Part shown: in pieces, positions 43,831 through 54,053 of the stretch
How the letters are laid out: each line of letters opens with the position of its first letter
Numbering within the stretch: position 1 is the stretch's first letter
Assembly: GCA_035771175.1 (NCBI GenBank)
Contig: CM069604.1
Coordinates: forward strand, 19,655,115-19,719,114
Direction: 5' to 3'
Length of the DNA stretch: 64,000 bases
Source of the DNA: Paratinospora sagittata
Taxonomy: Eukaryota > Streptophyta > Magnoliopsida > Ranunculales > Menispermaceae
Notes under the pieces: generated by a model
The model's input: the letters and a program-made list of their open reading frames with translations, nothing else
The model's database searches: none
What the model was told of the DNA's origin: nothing
Made by a program: the position numbers and the translations under genes

Positions 43831-44500
43831 AGACCTGACCATGTTGAATAACAACTCAGTAGTTTATCTAACTACTGTTACAACCTAGATACAGTTTACA
43901 GGATATGAAATTAAGCACAACTATATCCCATGAACTATCTCAAATTATACTTTCAACAAGAATGATATAAGGTAAAACAGTGTTGAACAATTTGAGTGAA
44001 AACAGTTCAAACTTTCAAATAGATTTTCAGATAAAGATTAATTTATCTCAGTATAAAAATCTTTTGAATAAGTAAAGATTCAAATAAAACGCTTTGAAAT
44101 TAGAATAACTTAAGATTTTTGAATCAGATGAAAATTCGATTAACTTTCAAAAAGTGTTTTGGCTCAGAAAATTTTTGGTAAGTTAACAGTTTGTTAAGTG
44201 CCTGTATTTTTAGACTTGTAGAGATGAAGTTGTTCATTTGAATTCAAATTTCAAATATGAACGTTTACTGACAACAGTTAGAATGTATCACGAAAGTGGC
44301 AACTGCATTTCATGAACATTCTGAATTTCTCCAGATACATGAATAAGGAAAGTTTTTTAGAAGACGTGATTAGTGAATCAGAGAATATCTCTTACAAATA
44401 CATAAAATTAATTTTGGACGAAAAGTTGTTCTGAAAAGTTGGCTAAAAGGACGTACATGTCAGAACAGCAAAAATATCATTTCTGTCATTTTGTTCCTTT

Positions 44501-45048
44501 GAGGGCGCTCATAGAATATCAGTGTCCTACTGAACAATGAAATGAGGGCGCTACTGAATAGTAAGCGTCCTAGCTTACTTTGACAATAAAACGACTTAAA
44601 TCATGAGGGCGCTACTTCACAGTGAGCGTCTTGCTTTGTTTTAAAAACACTTAAATGCACGAGGGCGCTACTCAAGAGTTAGCGTCTTGATATTTAAAAA
44701 CAGTTTGAAAACAATATTAAGTACGCTGAAGGACAGTAAGCGTCCTGAAAGTTATTATGTTGATTCTAAAGATGAGGTTGCTCCTACATAAGTAACGTCC
44801 TGATAATTTATTCAACTTATAAGTATCAGCGTCCTTAAATAAAGAAATCACTTAAAAACAAAGAGATCTTTCAGCGAACTGAAACTGAGTCAGCGTTCTG
44901 ATGCAATCAAAGGTTGACTTAAAAAGAGGCCGCTACTTATAAGTAAGCGTCCTAACAAAATTCAATTCAACCTTGAACGTTCTAATATTTTATCAGCGTC
45001 TTGACTCATATAGTCCAGGAGAGCGCTGCTAAAACATTAGCGTCCTGA
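44501..45048 (-). repeat. S5 U3 hairpin array
   Basis: GAGGGCGCTCATAG at 44501 to GAGCGCTGCTAAAAC ... TTAGCGTCC at about 45048, same order of units as S3. Several arms are intact (GAGGGCGCTACT with AGTAAGCGTCC near 44545). Confidence 0.78.
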
Positions 45049-45396
45049 GAGATTCTATAGAAACAATTTTTGATTTCTTGATTAAAACACGATAAAACAA
45101 CAAGATGTTTCCGGATTAAATCAAATGCTTTAGAAATCATAAGGTACGTTTAGAATGTTATGATCAAAATATGCAAACGATTAAATCTTGCTGAGAGTAT
45201 GTTGATCAATAGACTTTATATTCTAAGTATTGACATTCTCGGAACTTTACTTGTGATGTTCAATAGGCTTGTGAGCAAAGTTCCTTGATCTTGATTCTTG
45301 ATAAATCTAAAACACTTGACAAGATCATTAGATAGACAAACTAGAGATATTTGGAATCATCAAAACATTCATATCATGGCATTTATTGAGGTAACA

Positions 45397-45664
45397 CTGT
45401 GTACGGCCTAGCAACTCAAGGATCTGGGCTTCCTACTGTTGTGTGGCCTCTAAGACCGCCTCAGTTACGCCTAAGGTGTTCCTCTGGATCCATGGCTAAT
45501 CCTGTTCTTCCCTTTTCTCTGAAACTTTTTCAACAAGGAAAACATACCAGGATCTCAATCCATGAAAAAGGTTATCCTTAAGATAACTACCCATAATCAT
45601 ACCTATAAAAGCAAATATAACATCATATAAGTCTTTTATTAATTTTAAGAACCTAAACACTTGT
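45397..45664 (-). pseudogene. TK4 leader and first gag codons
   Basis: On the minus strand the leader runs from the primer site to ATG 45493, where a gag-like start (MDPEEHLRRN) is followed by a stop and about 30 more codons before the SR-B LTR. The ORF spanning 45496-45693 runs across the primer site and is chance. Gag continues nowhere: the next TK4 sequence is protease at 18427. Confidence 0.55.
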
Positions 45665-45674
45665 TCTGATACCA
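45665..45674 (-). other. TK4 primer binding site
   Basis: Minus strand TGGTATCAGA, four bases from the LTR end (GTCGTGATA). Complementary to initiator tRNA-Met. Confidence 0.85.
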
Positions 45675-45678
45675 AACT

Positions 45679-47860
45679 TATCACGACCCACAACCTGTGA
45701 CATCATAACCGACACAGGACCCCGGGTATATCCATCCTCGACACCCCCCGGCGTCCTGTTCAACCTCACCATAAATAACCTGGTAACCATATCCAATCCT
45801 CAAGCAACAATAATCCATATCGTAAACATCATCAAAATAAAAACAACCCATCTAAGTGTTAAATATGTACAATAGGTGTTATCATGTACATAGTCTCAAA
45901 ATACAATATGACAAGAACAACTAACACCTACATCACAAAAAAACCACAGGAAGTGCTCCACAATTAAGCCTTCCCTTTCCTATTTCTATCTGAACCTGAA
46001 ATGATAAGGAGGAGGTGTGAGCTACAACAAGCTCAATGAATGTTTTCTAGCACTAGCAATATATATGCATTTATACAAATAAGGCATGAGTTCATCAAAA
46101 TAGTTCAAATAACATGATGGGATACAAATATCATATACATGCTGAAATATATTACATCCATGACAATAATCTATCAATGCATTTCCATTTTCAAACAAGC
46201 AATATGACATCCTAATCCACCTCCTGAGCAAGAAGCAATCAAGGGCCTAAGTTCGCGACACTCAACGCTTGATCCGACATCACATACCCACATTCTATTA
46301 AGATTTTTGGGGTCGTGTAGCTAATAGGATCGGCCAACCGAAGAAACTTTTCATGCCTAGGCGATCTTATCTACATAAGCATAAAATCCTTTGTTTGATC
46401 CACAACTAGGGATCACAATCTAGCACATGAGATTTCCTAAAATCCCAGCTAGCAGATGCACTTATTTGCTAACCTTTCATGCTTATGTTCAAATCCATTT
46501 CACGAATCATTAAAACATGCATCACACATAAATATCCATTCAAAACATTTCTTATACTACAATGCTACATATAGAAGCAAAATGCAAAGAAACACTCACA
46601 GTCAATTGGCTAGACTAGCCAATCCAATTCTAACCAAAACAAGCACTAGGATGCCACGATTGATCCTTCAATGACAAGCAACATCTAAACAATGAATTAG
46701 CCCTCAATTGGCACAATTAGGACATTTTGATCATCAACAAACCCTGCATACAATTTAGGTTCATACATCCATCAATAACATTCCATACACATGCCAAAAG
46801 TCATGATTTAAGCCCCAAATTATATGCCAACATTTAACTCTAATATGGTCGCACCAATGTGCCAGCAATTACAGCTCATTCAAGCCATAAAATACTCAAT
46901 TAGATCACATGCAACCAAAGAGTGTCAAATACAGATTCGATGATCAAACCCACATCAATACCATGCATTCTCAACCAAAATTAGATCATTAGACAGACAA
47001 TCCAGCCTTAGGTAGCCACAAATACATTAATTCTCACCTAAGAAAATCAAATCCCTGCTCATTCCCAAAATATGAGAACCAAAACCCTCATAACTGGACC
47101 AAAGAAATGAGCATAAGTCCACCATAGCCATGCTTTGATCAAAACCAACACCAGGGTGTGTTCAAGGACTTCAATGTACACCACATAGGTGACATGCAAG
47201 ACTTAAGTCAAGCTCTAGCTATGAAACCCAAAACACTATTTCAAACCCAGGAAATATAGTAGCAAACACTCCCAAAACAAACTATGTGATGCTACTCAAC
47301 CATGGAAGCAAGATTAAAAAGCTAAAAGATGATGATTTATACCTTAGAAGCCAAGAAATGCAAACCCTTGCTCAATCCCCTTCAAATCCCCATTTTCTCT
47401 CTTCTCTACTTTTTTCCTCTCTTTTCTCAATGTTCTAATGTGCAAATGAGGGTATATACCAAGCCAAGTCACGAGTGGGGCCCACACAAAATGGTCACAT
47501 TTTTGTATTTTATCTAGGTGGAACACGTTCTAGGGCCATGGAACGCGTTTCACAGCTTCTTTTGGTCTAGAAGCATTTCAGCCACTATGGATCGGGTTCC
47601 AGCAGTAGTGAAACGTGTTCTAGGTTTTCAGATTTTTTCGATTCTTCTTTTCACTACACGGTCAATACACATTAGAATTTCGTGCATAATAAGTTAATTT
47701 TTATGTAAAAAGGCATTCCGGACTCATTTTTAATATCTTCTCACCCATTTGGGCTCAAGACATGGATATACAGAATCGAAACCACGTACAAATATACACA
47801 TACACGTATCTGGGTACTCTACTAGTTAAGATGACATCATCCTAAGGTACGAGCGTTACA
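45679..47860 (-). repeat. TK4 5' LTR
   Basis: 2182 bases. Coding-strand start TGTAACGCTCGTACC at 47860, end GGTTGTGGGTCGTGATA at 45679 (CA decayed to TA). The start matches TK2 TGTAACGCCCTGTA. GAAC/GTTC palindromes at 47521-47530, GAACGCGTTT at 47541 and AAACGTGTTC at 47610 lie upstream of a TATATA at 47453-47458. The splice-acceptor-like block CTCACACCTCC...TTTCAGGT is at 45992-46037. Minus frames 46022-46231 and 47344-47526 and plus frame 46456-46674 are not genes. Confidence 0.88.
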
Positions 47861-47961
47861 GCGGTGCTAGGTTTCCCAACTAATATCTGGACTAGAATAA
47901 GGAAGTGGAAATTGAACCTGGAAGTGGAAATTGAATTTGTTATATAATGAAATGCTTGATA
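47861..47961 (+). repeat. Old Tekay-type LTR fragment, left part
   Basis: About 100 bases between TK4 (whose target duplication should be GCGGT here) and solo LTR SR-D, with a tandem GGAAGTGGAAATTGAA at 47898-47938. After SR-D the sequence continues at 50328 with homology to the TK3 LTR, so this part is probably of the same LTR. Weakly supported on its own. Confidence 0.45.
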
Positions 47962-48582
47962 TGTTGATGTATCGACTTTCACCCTGTTCTGTTTTGATGA
48001 TTACAAATAGCATACTTGTGATCACTAATCTCTTTGACGTAGTTGTTTCAGTGCTAACTAGCTATATCAGATAGATTCAACTATACTATCAAAGCATGTG
48101 GAAGGAACAACATTGCACGAGGATTCAAGAGCTTCATGTTTGTAATTCTTATTTAGAATCTTAGTGTTGTAGAGTATCCATTTATGTTCCAACCACAAAT
48201 ATGATTTGCATCTTTTTAAAATCATCCATATAGGTTATCATATTCATGCGCGTACACTATTACATTATTGATTATGCATGCACACACACATTATCATGAT
48301 TATTATGCAATCACAGAATTAAAGTTGTTTATCATTAATATATATTTATCATTGATTAACATGCATTTGTTTTACCAACTTTGCATGGTTTTATCAATTT
48401 ACGTGTAACGTATTGAATGTTTCAATCATATGTTTAATTGATTGATTTACACGTGTTTAACTTTGTCAATTATACCTCAATCTTGTCAAAATTTATTTTT
48501 AAAGTTAGTTTATGTGTTTGACAAAGTCTTAAGCTCATTACGATAAAAAAAATTGGGTCTCTATCACATCAAAGTGAAGAAA

Positions 48583-48955
48583 CACACTCCTTGAGAAAGG
48601 AACGCAGTCCTGTGCATTTTCCCTAGACTCAAATTTTTCTGATCAGGGTTTAAGGAACACTCTCCTTAAGAAAAGAACGTGCTCCTATTATCTTTCTAGA
48701 GAGTCAGATTTTTCTGATCAGGGAAAAAGGAATGCGCTCCTTCCTATAGGAACGAGCTCTTGTAGTCAAGGGAAAAATAGAAAATTTTATAGAGTCAGTG
48801 GTTCTTGATGAAGGACCTCGCTCCTATGCTCAACGGACATATTAAGAAATGCGCTCCTCATATAAGGATCGCACTCTTTGATTGGAGGAAAATCTGAAAA
48901 GTTTCAGATTTCAAAGCAGGAGTGCACTCCTTCAATGAGCAACGCGTTCCTATGC
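48583..48955 (+). repeat. SR-D U3 array of GGAACGCGCTCC units
   Basis: About ten copies of a short imperfect palindrome: GGAACGCAGTCC, GGAACACTCTCC, GAACGTGCTCC, GGAATGCGCTCC, GGAACGAGCTC, GGACCTCGCTCC, GAAATGCGCTCC, GGATCGCACTC, GGAGTGCACTCC, CAACGCGTTCC. They are 15-50 bases apart, often in pairs, and end about 20 bases before the TATA box. The repeated GATTTTTCTGATCAGGG near 48640 and 48700 is a second element. Confidence 0.85.
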
Positions 48956-48973
48956 CTTGGTGTGGTGTTTTTC

Positions 48974-48981
48974 TATAAATA
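48974..48981 (+). promoter_or_regulatory. SR-D TATA box
   Basis: TATAAATA in TTTCTATAAATACCAC, right after the U3 array, with a CA-rich likely start region 25-30 bases downstream. Confidence 0.8.
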
Positions 48982-49926
48982 CCACACTTGCTCATTTAAA
49001 AAACAACTTTTACAAAAATCTTGAACTTGTGTCATTTTTCATCTCAGCATTTCTACAAGTCCAAAACAAGTTCTTGAGTGATTTTAAACATCTTTCTAAG
49101 CAAAAGTTCACCTACATTTGGCTATTTGATTCATATTTTCGTATAGTTCGCCAAATCCTTCAAAATCTTTGAGAAACTTGTATGTTTCTCTTGAGCAAGT
49201 GATCAAGACATTTTTGAGTGTCCTCTACACATCTTCTTATTCGTGATCATCTTTGAATGATATCATCTCTCAACCAACGTCACACATGAGGAATCTCTAA
49301 GCTTCATCTTTACCTAAGTGGGGTAAAATCTCTCTAACTAGATTCTTGTGATTTTGTTTGAGTAAATCAGTTTTGTGCTTGAGTTTATATCTTGAAAACT
49401 AATTTCGTTTTGAATATTGTTTGTGAATTCCTTTTTTGATCTTCATATCATTGTATTGTGTTTAATGGTTTTATAAATATTATGCGGTATCGATTCATGT
49501 GCTCAACCTATACTATATTGAATCGATTTCATAGATCAACACCTGGATAGTTTGATTCTTGATCTTAATCATTTATACATTTTGAATCATCAAGTCTTGA
49601 TCATCATTGCATATTGATTGTTGAGCTTTATATATATCATCGTTGGAATCAATATTTGAATACTTGTGCATATTCGATTCTCGATTTCATATCATATATA
49701 TATTTGAATCGATTGCATATTTTAGAAATCACCTATTTCAATGCTTCACATTATTTAAATTATTGTGGTTGGAATAGTGGTGTTTACTCATTCAAGATTA
49801 TAAGCTTATCATTGTTGAGAGTGTTGTAGAACACTTCTCTCTATCATTTGTAATCTTGATATATCGTTGACGTGTTTGTCAACCGGGAACATACCATATC
49901 TTGTACGGCTTTGGTTACTGTGTGTT

Positions 49927-50099
49927 CTAGCCAAGCCCTTGTGTTGGTTAGTGTGTGGCTTTCTAACAATGCCCTTGTATAGGTTAGTGTGTGCGATTTT
50001 CTAACCAAGCCCTTGTGTTGGTTAGTACAAGGCTTTGAGCCAAGCTTTTGTGCTGGCTTTTGTAAACGGCTTTTAGTCACGCCCGTAAGTTGATTAGCC
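49927..50099 (+). repeat. SR-D R/U5 stem-loop array
   Basis: Five units: CTAGCCAA/TTGGTTAG around GCCCTTGTG (49927), CTAAC-type unit around GCCCTTGTA (about 49963), perfect CTAACCAA/TTGGTTAG with 9-base loop GCCCTTGTG (50001-50025), AGCCA/TGGCT around AGCTTTTGTGC (about 50039), and AGTCA/TGATT around CGCCCGTAAGT (about 50075). The last loop contains CCCGTAAG, the word seen in SR-1-type loops. The minus-strand frame 49844-50101 is a shadow of this repeat. Confidence 0.82.
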
Positions 50100-50327
50100 A
50101 ATTGTGTATTGGGAAATCCTGATAGTGGTGATTGGGTAGTGGACGTAGGTTCAAGGGGATTCGAACCACTCTAAATCTCTGTGTCCATTTATTTTTTTCT
50201 GCACTTCTTTATTTTGATTGTTACCTACTGCGCGTTTTATCTGTTTAAGTATTATAACCGAAAGGTAACGCAAAAATCCATCAAGTCCAATTCACTCCCC
50301 CTCTTGGACTATAATACTAGACCGACA

Positions 50328-50838
50328 TGATATGCATATATAATATATAATTTAATCATCTCATGACACATTCAAGCATACATGACTTTATTGATGAGTA
50401 TTGACGACATAATAGGATTTTATTCACTGGGCACCGTTGGCTCACCCTCATTCCTTTTCAGGTCATTCTATGCAAGATAAATGGAAATGAATTGTGCTTG
50501 GCTGAGGGCCCAATCGCGTGGATAGTTAGGCATGATGTGAGTGCTAACGAATTTTCACTTTGTGCTTTTGTATGTTGGTGTTGTATAATCTTGGTACTTT
50601 TTGTATTTATGTACATAGCATATAGTTACTTAGATAGTGAGTAGAGTACTACGTTATGGTGGATGTTTCCATGTGGGTGTTGTATGTCCTTATGATGGAC
50701 TGGTGTGGGACTTGTATTTATTTTGGACATTTGGTGATTAAGTGCCATGACCCTGTGGACTGTGGACTTTGACATTATATTTTGGAATGACAGGATACCT
50801 TGTTTCATGTTGAGGATTTAAGTTACTTGTGTTGAATA
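50328..50838 (+). repeat. Old Tekay-type LTR fragment, right part
   Basis: Reads TTGATGAGTATTGACGACAT and CACTGGGCACCGTTGGCTCA, as in TK3 LTR (27090-27150). It ends without a TG/CA boundary where TK5 protease sequence begins near 50839. The right part of the LTR is missing. No gene; the minus frame 50626-50808 is chance. Confidence 0.75.
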
Positions 50839-51355
50839 TTTGAGGAATTTGAAAAATAATTTTCTTAGCAAAGCAGTCTACATATGCATAATAGGCTGCT
50901 AGTCAGTCCATTCCTAGGATAACATCAAATTCTAAAAATTTCAGAACTCTAAGGTCCACATGCATCTCATAATCACCCAATTTAACCACACAATGTTCAC
51001 AAATCATATTAGGGTAGATCTTCTCCCCTGCTGTAGTACTTAACATCAACCATGTACTAGCTCTAACAGGAGAAATTTTCAATCTATCTACAACATTTCC
51101 AGATATGAAAAAAAGTGTAGATCCAACATCAATAAGAACATACATAGGCACATCACAGATAGTGATCATACCTTCCACCTCTATCTTGGATGCCTCTGGA
51201 TCAAGTTCAGTCACAACTTTGGTTTTCTCTTTACTGACAGGCTGAGGAACGCTTGCAGGAGCTGTCATAGGTGGATTTGGACATTCAAACCTCCGGTGCC
51301 TTGCCTGCCCACACCGATAGCATATATACGAAACTCTGGGAGTAGTAGATCTCAC
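50839..51355 (-). pseudogene. TK5 zinc knuckle and protease
   Basis: The open frame 51355-50903 reads CYRCGQARHRRFECP (complete CX2CX4HX4C knuckle), VLIDVGSTLFFISGNVVDRL (protease active site with DVG), STWLMLSTTAGEKIYPNMIC and LKFLEFDVILGMD. It is broken by a stop after GMD and ends near 50839. It is the only intact knuckle in the window. Confidence 0.88.
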
Positions 51356-52517
51356 CTGTGAACTGGTGTCAGACGTGTCAAAGCCTTGTCCTCCACCTCT
51401 TCTGCTTCTACCTTTACCTAGACCTCTATCTGTCTTCTATGGTACAAGTGACCCTATTGTACTCTGTATCTGGACAGCTGATGATGGAGTTGAAGTAAGG
51501 ACTGGTACAATTATTGCTCCTCCCTGAACAGTGGATGCCTCACTCGGCACACTAACAGCCTGTGCCCCCTTGTTCAACTTTGGCTTCTGACCCCATTTCT
51601 TCCTAGACCATGAAGATTGTACTTGATTACCTGCTACTTCTTGTGTTTGAGGTGTCACACTCTGAGACGTCTGCACCACCGGACTATCTCTCTGCTCGGC
51701 CAATTCATACTGCAATGCTCTGTTAAAAGCATGCTTATACTAATCTACACCTGTTACTGACAATGCCTGCTTGATGGCTGACCTCAATCCTTCACAAAAT
51801 AATTGGATTTTATCATCCTCATCCTTCACTAATTTTGGTCCATAAGCAGATAACTGAGTAAATTTAAACTCATATTCCTGCATCGTCATGCCACCTTGCT
51901 TGAGATTAAGGAACTCATGTTTCTTTCTCACCTTCTCTTTAGGAGAAATGGATACCTCCAAAAATAGTTCCTTAAACTTTACCATGTTTTTATGCAACAT
52001 TCAATATTTAATATTGATACCCACCAGTGCCCTGCATCATTCTCCAACGTGCGTGCTGTAAAAAGCACCTGAGTCTCATTATCCAGTTTTAAGGATCTGG
52101 CTATCTTCTCCATGTTAAAAATCTAGTCTTCTGCCTGTTTCAGGTTCACACCACCTCAAACTTCATAGGTTTCATCCTCATAAACCTCTGCATCAATTCA
52201 GACTAATGCAACATCACATCCCCCGTTGAAGGTGGGTGCAAGAGATGGTTGTGGCACTGTTGCAGCAGGCTCTGCAGCAATCTCTGCTCTATTGGTGCCC
52301 GCCTCTGCTCTACCAGGATCTACTGTCTGAGGCACTGCTAGAGCTGGCTGCTGCTCACCAGTCTTCATCCTAACCATCCACTCCTGCATTTGAGTATGTT
52401 GGGCGCTAGCAACCGACCCTGTGCCCCTACTAGGTCCTCTAACCTTTTGATTTTTCCCTAATCTGTTTGCTCTTGGAGTTCCATATATGTACCCCTCGAT
52501 CTACCCCTCCTGCTCAT
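51356..52517 (-). pseudogene. TK5 gag
   Basis: ATG 52517 (MSRRGRSRG). Pieces in order: Ala/Pro-rich stretch (frame 52389-52198), FKELFLEVSISPKEKVRKKH, EFLNLKQGGMTMQEYEFKFT, QLSAYGP (frame 52000-51740), then a basic linker (SWSRKKWGQKPKLNKGAQ, frame 51715-51437). Several frameshifts and stops separate them. The capsid core follows the Retrotrans_gag pattern of TK3 gag. Confidence 0.85.
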
Positions 52518-52685
52518 CCTGATCTGAAACATCAAGGTGAGGCGACCATCACATATAAAGAAGCAAAACAGATCATCTAGTGTCATATCTACCCCTACCA
52601 TATTAAAACACACAAAAAATAATATAGTAAGGCTTATTCATTATCTTGAAGCTTTTAATTTCCTAAGTCTTTCATAACCTAGGCA
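52518..52685 (-). other. TK5 leader
   Basis: About 170 AT-rich bases between primer site and gag ATG, no ORF. Confidence 0.6.
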
Positions 52686-52695
52686 TCTGATACCA
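52686..52695 (-). other. TK5 primer binding site
   Basis: Minus strand TGGTATCAGA, four bases from the LTR end (GTCCTGATA). Same spacing as in TK4. Confidence 0.85.
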
Positions 52696-52699
52696 ACAC

Positions 52700-53042
52700 T
52701 ATCAGGACCTCCTTCCTTTGCATCACCAGGAGTGTCCTAACCGGCATAGGAATCTAACTATTCTATCCACCATAGGACCATTAGATCCCTGTTAAGCCTC
52801 AACAAGATTCAGATGGAGTCTCCCCTATAAATAAACTATTTATCACATCCTCAACCTGATAAACAATACCTTATCCACCAATATCATATTTCAAAATCAA
52901 CATCATCTATATTCCATCATAATTCCATTTATAGCACAAAGTAATAAATTTTTGTCATAACCATCCATGTCAGATAATACCTCTACCTAACATGAACTCC
53001 AGACCAAGATCATACATCTATTTATATTACAAGTGTGGGGTG

Positions 53043-53104
<62 letters not shown>

Positions 53105-53448
53105 AATACAAAGTAACAAAACAAATATATACATCTTGTATCAATCATCTACATCCAAATGGAATCTTCTGGCAAGGCTTCAGTTCTTACTGATAGGCTA
53201 CACCCTTGCCTTTGTCCACTCCTGAAGGGCTTGAAAATGTGAAAGGGGTGAGCCAACAATGCCCAGTAAATAGAATTTAATTATATCATCATTTATACAC
53301 CTAACATCCCATGTATGCTTGCATGCTCCATGATATGAAATAAACAATGCATAACAATATACATAGCAAATTCAAGTTATCATATAATCAATGCAACTTA
53401 AAATAACACCTTATTCGCCTTTATTCCAATGAGTGACGAGTGTCCCAA
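52700..53448 (-). repeat. TK5 5' LTR, part next to the primer site
   Basis: LTR from TATCAGGACC to the TK7 insertion. It holds a (TA)n run at 53050-53101 and, on the minus strand, GGCTCACCCC...TTCAGGA at 53221-53270. CCCAA at 53444-53448 is the left TK7 duplication. Plus frame 52992-53225 is the TA repeat read through. Confidence 0.82.
53050..53101. repeat. (TA)n microsatellite
   Basis: About 26 pure TA repeats inside the TK5 LTR. Likely polymorphic in length and able to form a hairpin. Confidence 0.98.
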
Positions 53449-54045
53449 TGTAGCACCTATACCTTTAAATGACGTCATTTTGGCCCATAGTGTACCCATA
53501 TACGTATTCGTATATGTATTTGATGCTCGATGCGCATAGGATCGAGTGTCTTTGCATGATCTTAGGTCACCGAGAGTACGCATAAAGTTTTGGAACCATC
53601 GGAGACCCGTTCGATGTCGAAACATGTCGAAAACGGTGTATTGGATCCAATGGAGCTCGCTCCATTGAGGAAGAGATTTTTGTCACCGATTGCATCAATG
53701 TCTTCATCTGCTAGATCAGGGGTCCGATTGAGCTAAAATTTTGTCAGCTTATTCGTCTCTGATAGATCTTCATTTTGAGAGCTAAGACTCCAAACATTGT
53801 TTTTCGGATTTACGGATTTTCTTGCACAGTTTTAATCAAACGGTTGGATCTCACAATCTCACCGTTGGATTGAGCTGAAAGTTTATCAGAATGTTGGCAA
53901 CTGACTCATAAAACTTTGGAACAGTTAAGATATTAAGTTGATAAGTAGTTTGCAAGAAATTAATTATCTAAGTGCAAGTAATTGCAACAAAAAACTATTC
54001 CTTTTATTTAAGTGTATTTTTTTTCATGTCGGCCCAAAATACTTC

Positions 54046-54053
54046 TATAAAAG
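54046..54053 (+). promoter_or_regulatory. TK7 LTR TATA box
   Basis: TATAAAAG in CTTCTATAAAAGCCAC, a strong plant-type TATA box, about 380 bases downstream of the perfect inverted repeat. A purine-rich leader (AAGAAGGGGAAGGGAGG) follows. Confidence 0.78.

Larger units (their letters stand above)
43431..45396 (-). repeat. S5: SR-B 5' LTR
   Basis: TGTTGGCCCAA to TTGAGGTAACA, 1966 bases, the longest SR LTR here. Stem-loop array at 43575-43830 with the most units, TATAAA-like region near 44203 (decayed to TAAAAATA), U3 array 44501-45048. To its right (CTGTG, 45397-45401) is the gag start of TK4. Confidence 0.9.
47962..50327 (+). mobile_element. SR-D: SIRE-like solo LTR with perfect TGATA duplication
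   Basis: TGTTGATGTATCGAC to TAGACCGACA, 2366 bases, flanked by TGATA at 47957-47961 and 50328-50332. The start has TTTTGATGATTACAAA, the end has CAATTCACTCCCCCTCTTGG, both typical of SIRE LTRs. There are no internal genes. U3 hairpin array 48583-48955, TATAAATA 48974-48981, stem-loop array 49927-50099. A third LTR subfamily, distinct from SR-A and SR-1. Confidence 0.92.

Noticed and set aside
45496..45693. 65-codon minus frame
   Set aside because: Crosses the TK4 primer site and leader, which must stay non-coding for reverse transcription.
49844..50101. 85-codon minus frame with repeated HTLT-type residues
   Set aside because: Translation of the SR-D stem-loop repeat on the non-coding strand.
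50159..50169. RNA polymerase III promoter (B-box)
   Set aside because: Only the reverse complement of a B-box in one subfamily, no A-box at proper distance and no terminator seen; kept only as a low-level observation.
52992..53225. Plus-strand frame with Tyr-Ile repeats
   Set aside because: Translation of the (TA)n microsatellite.
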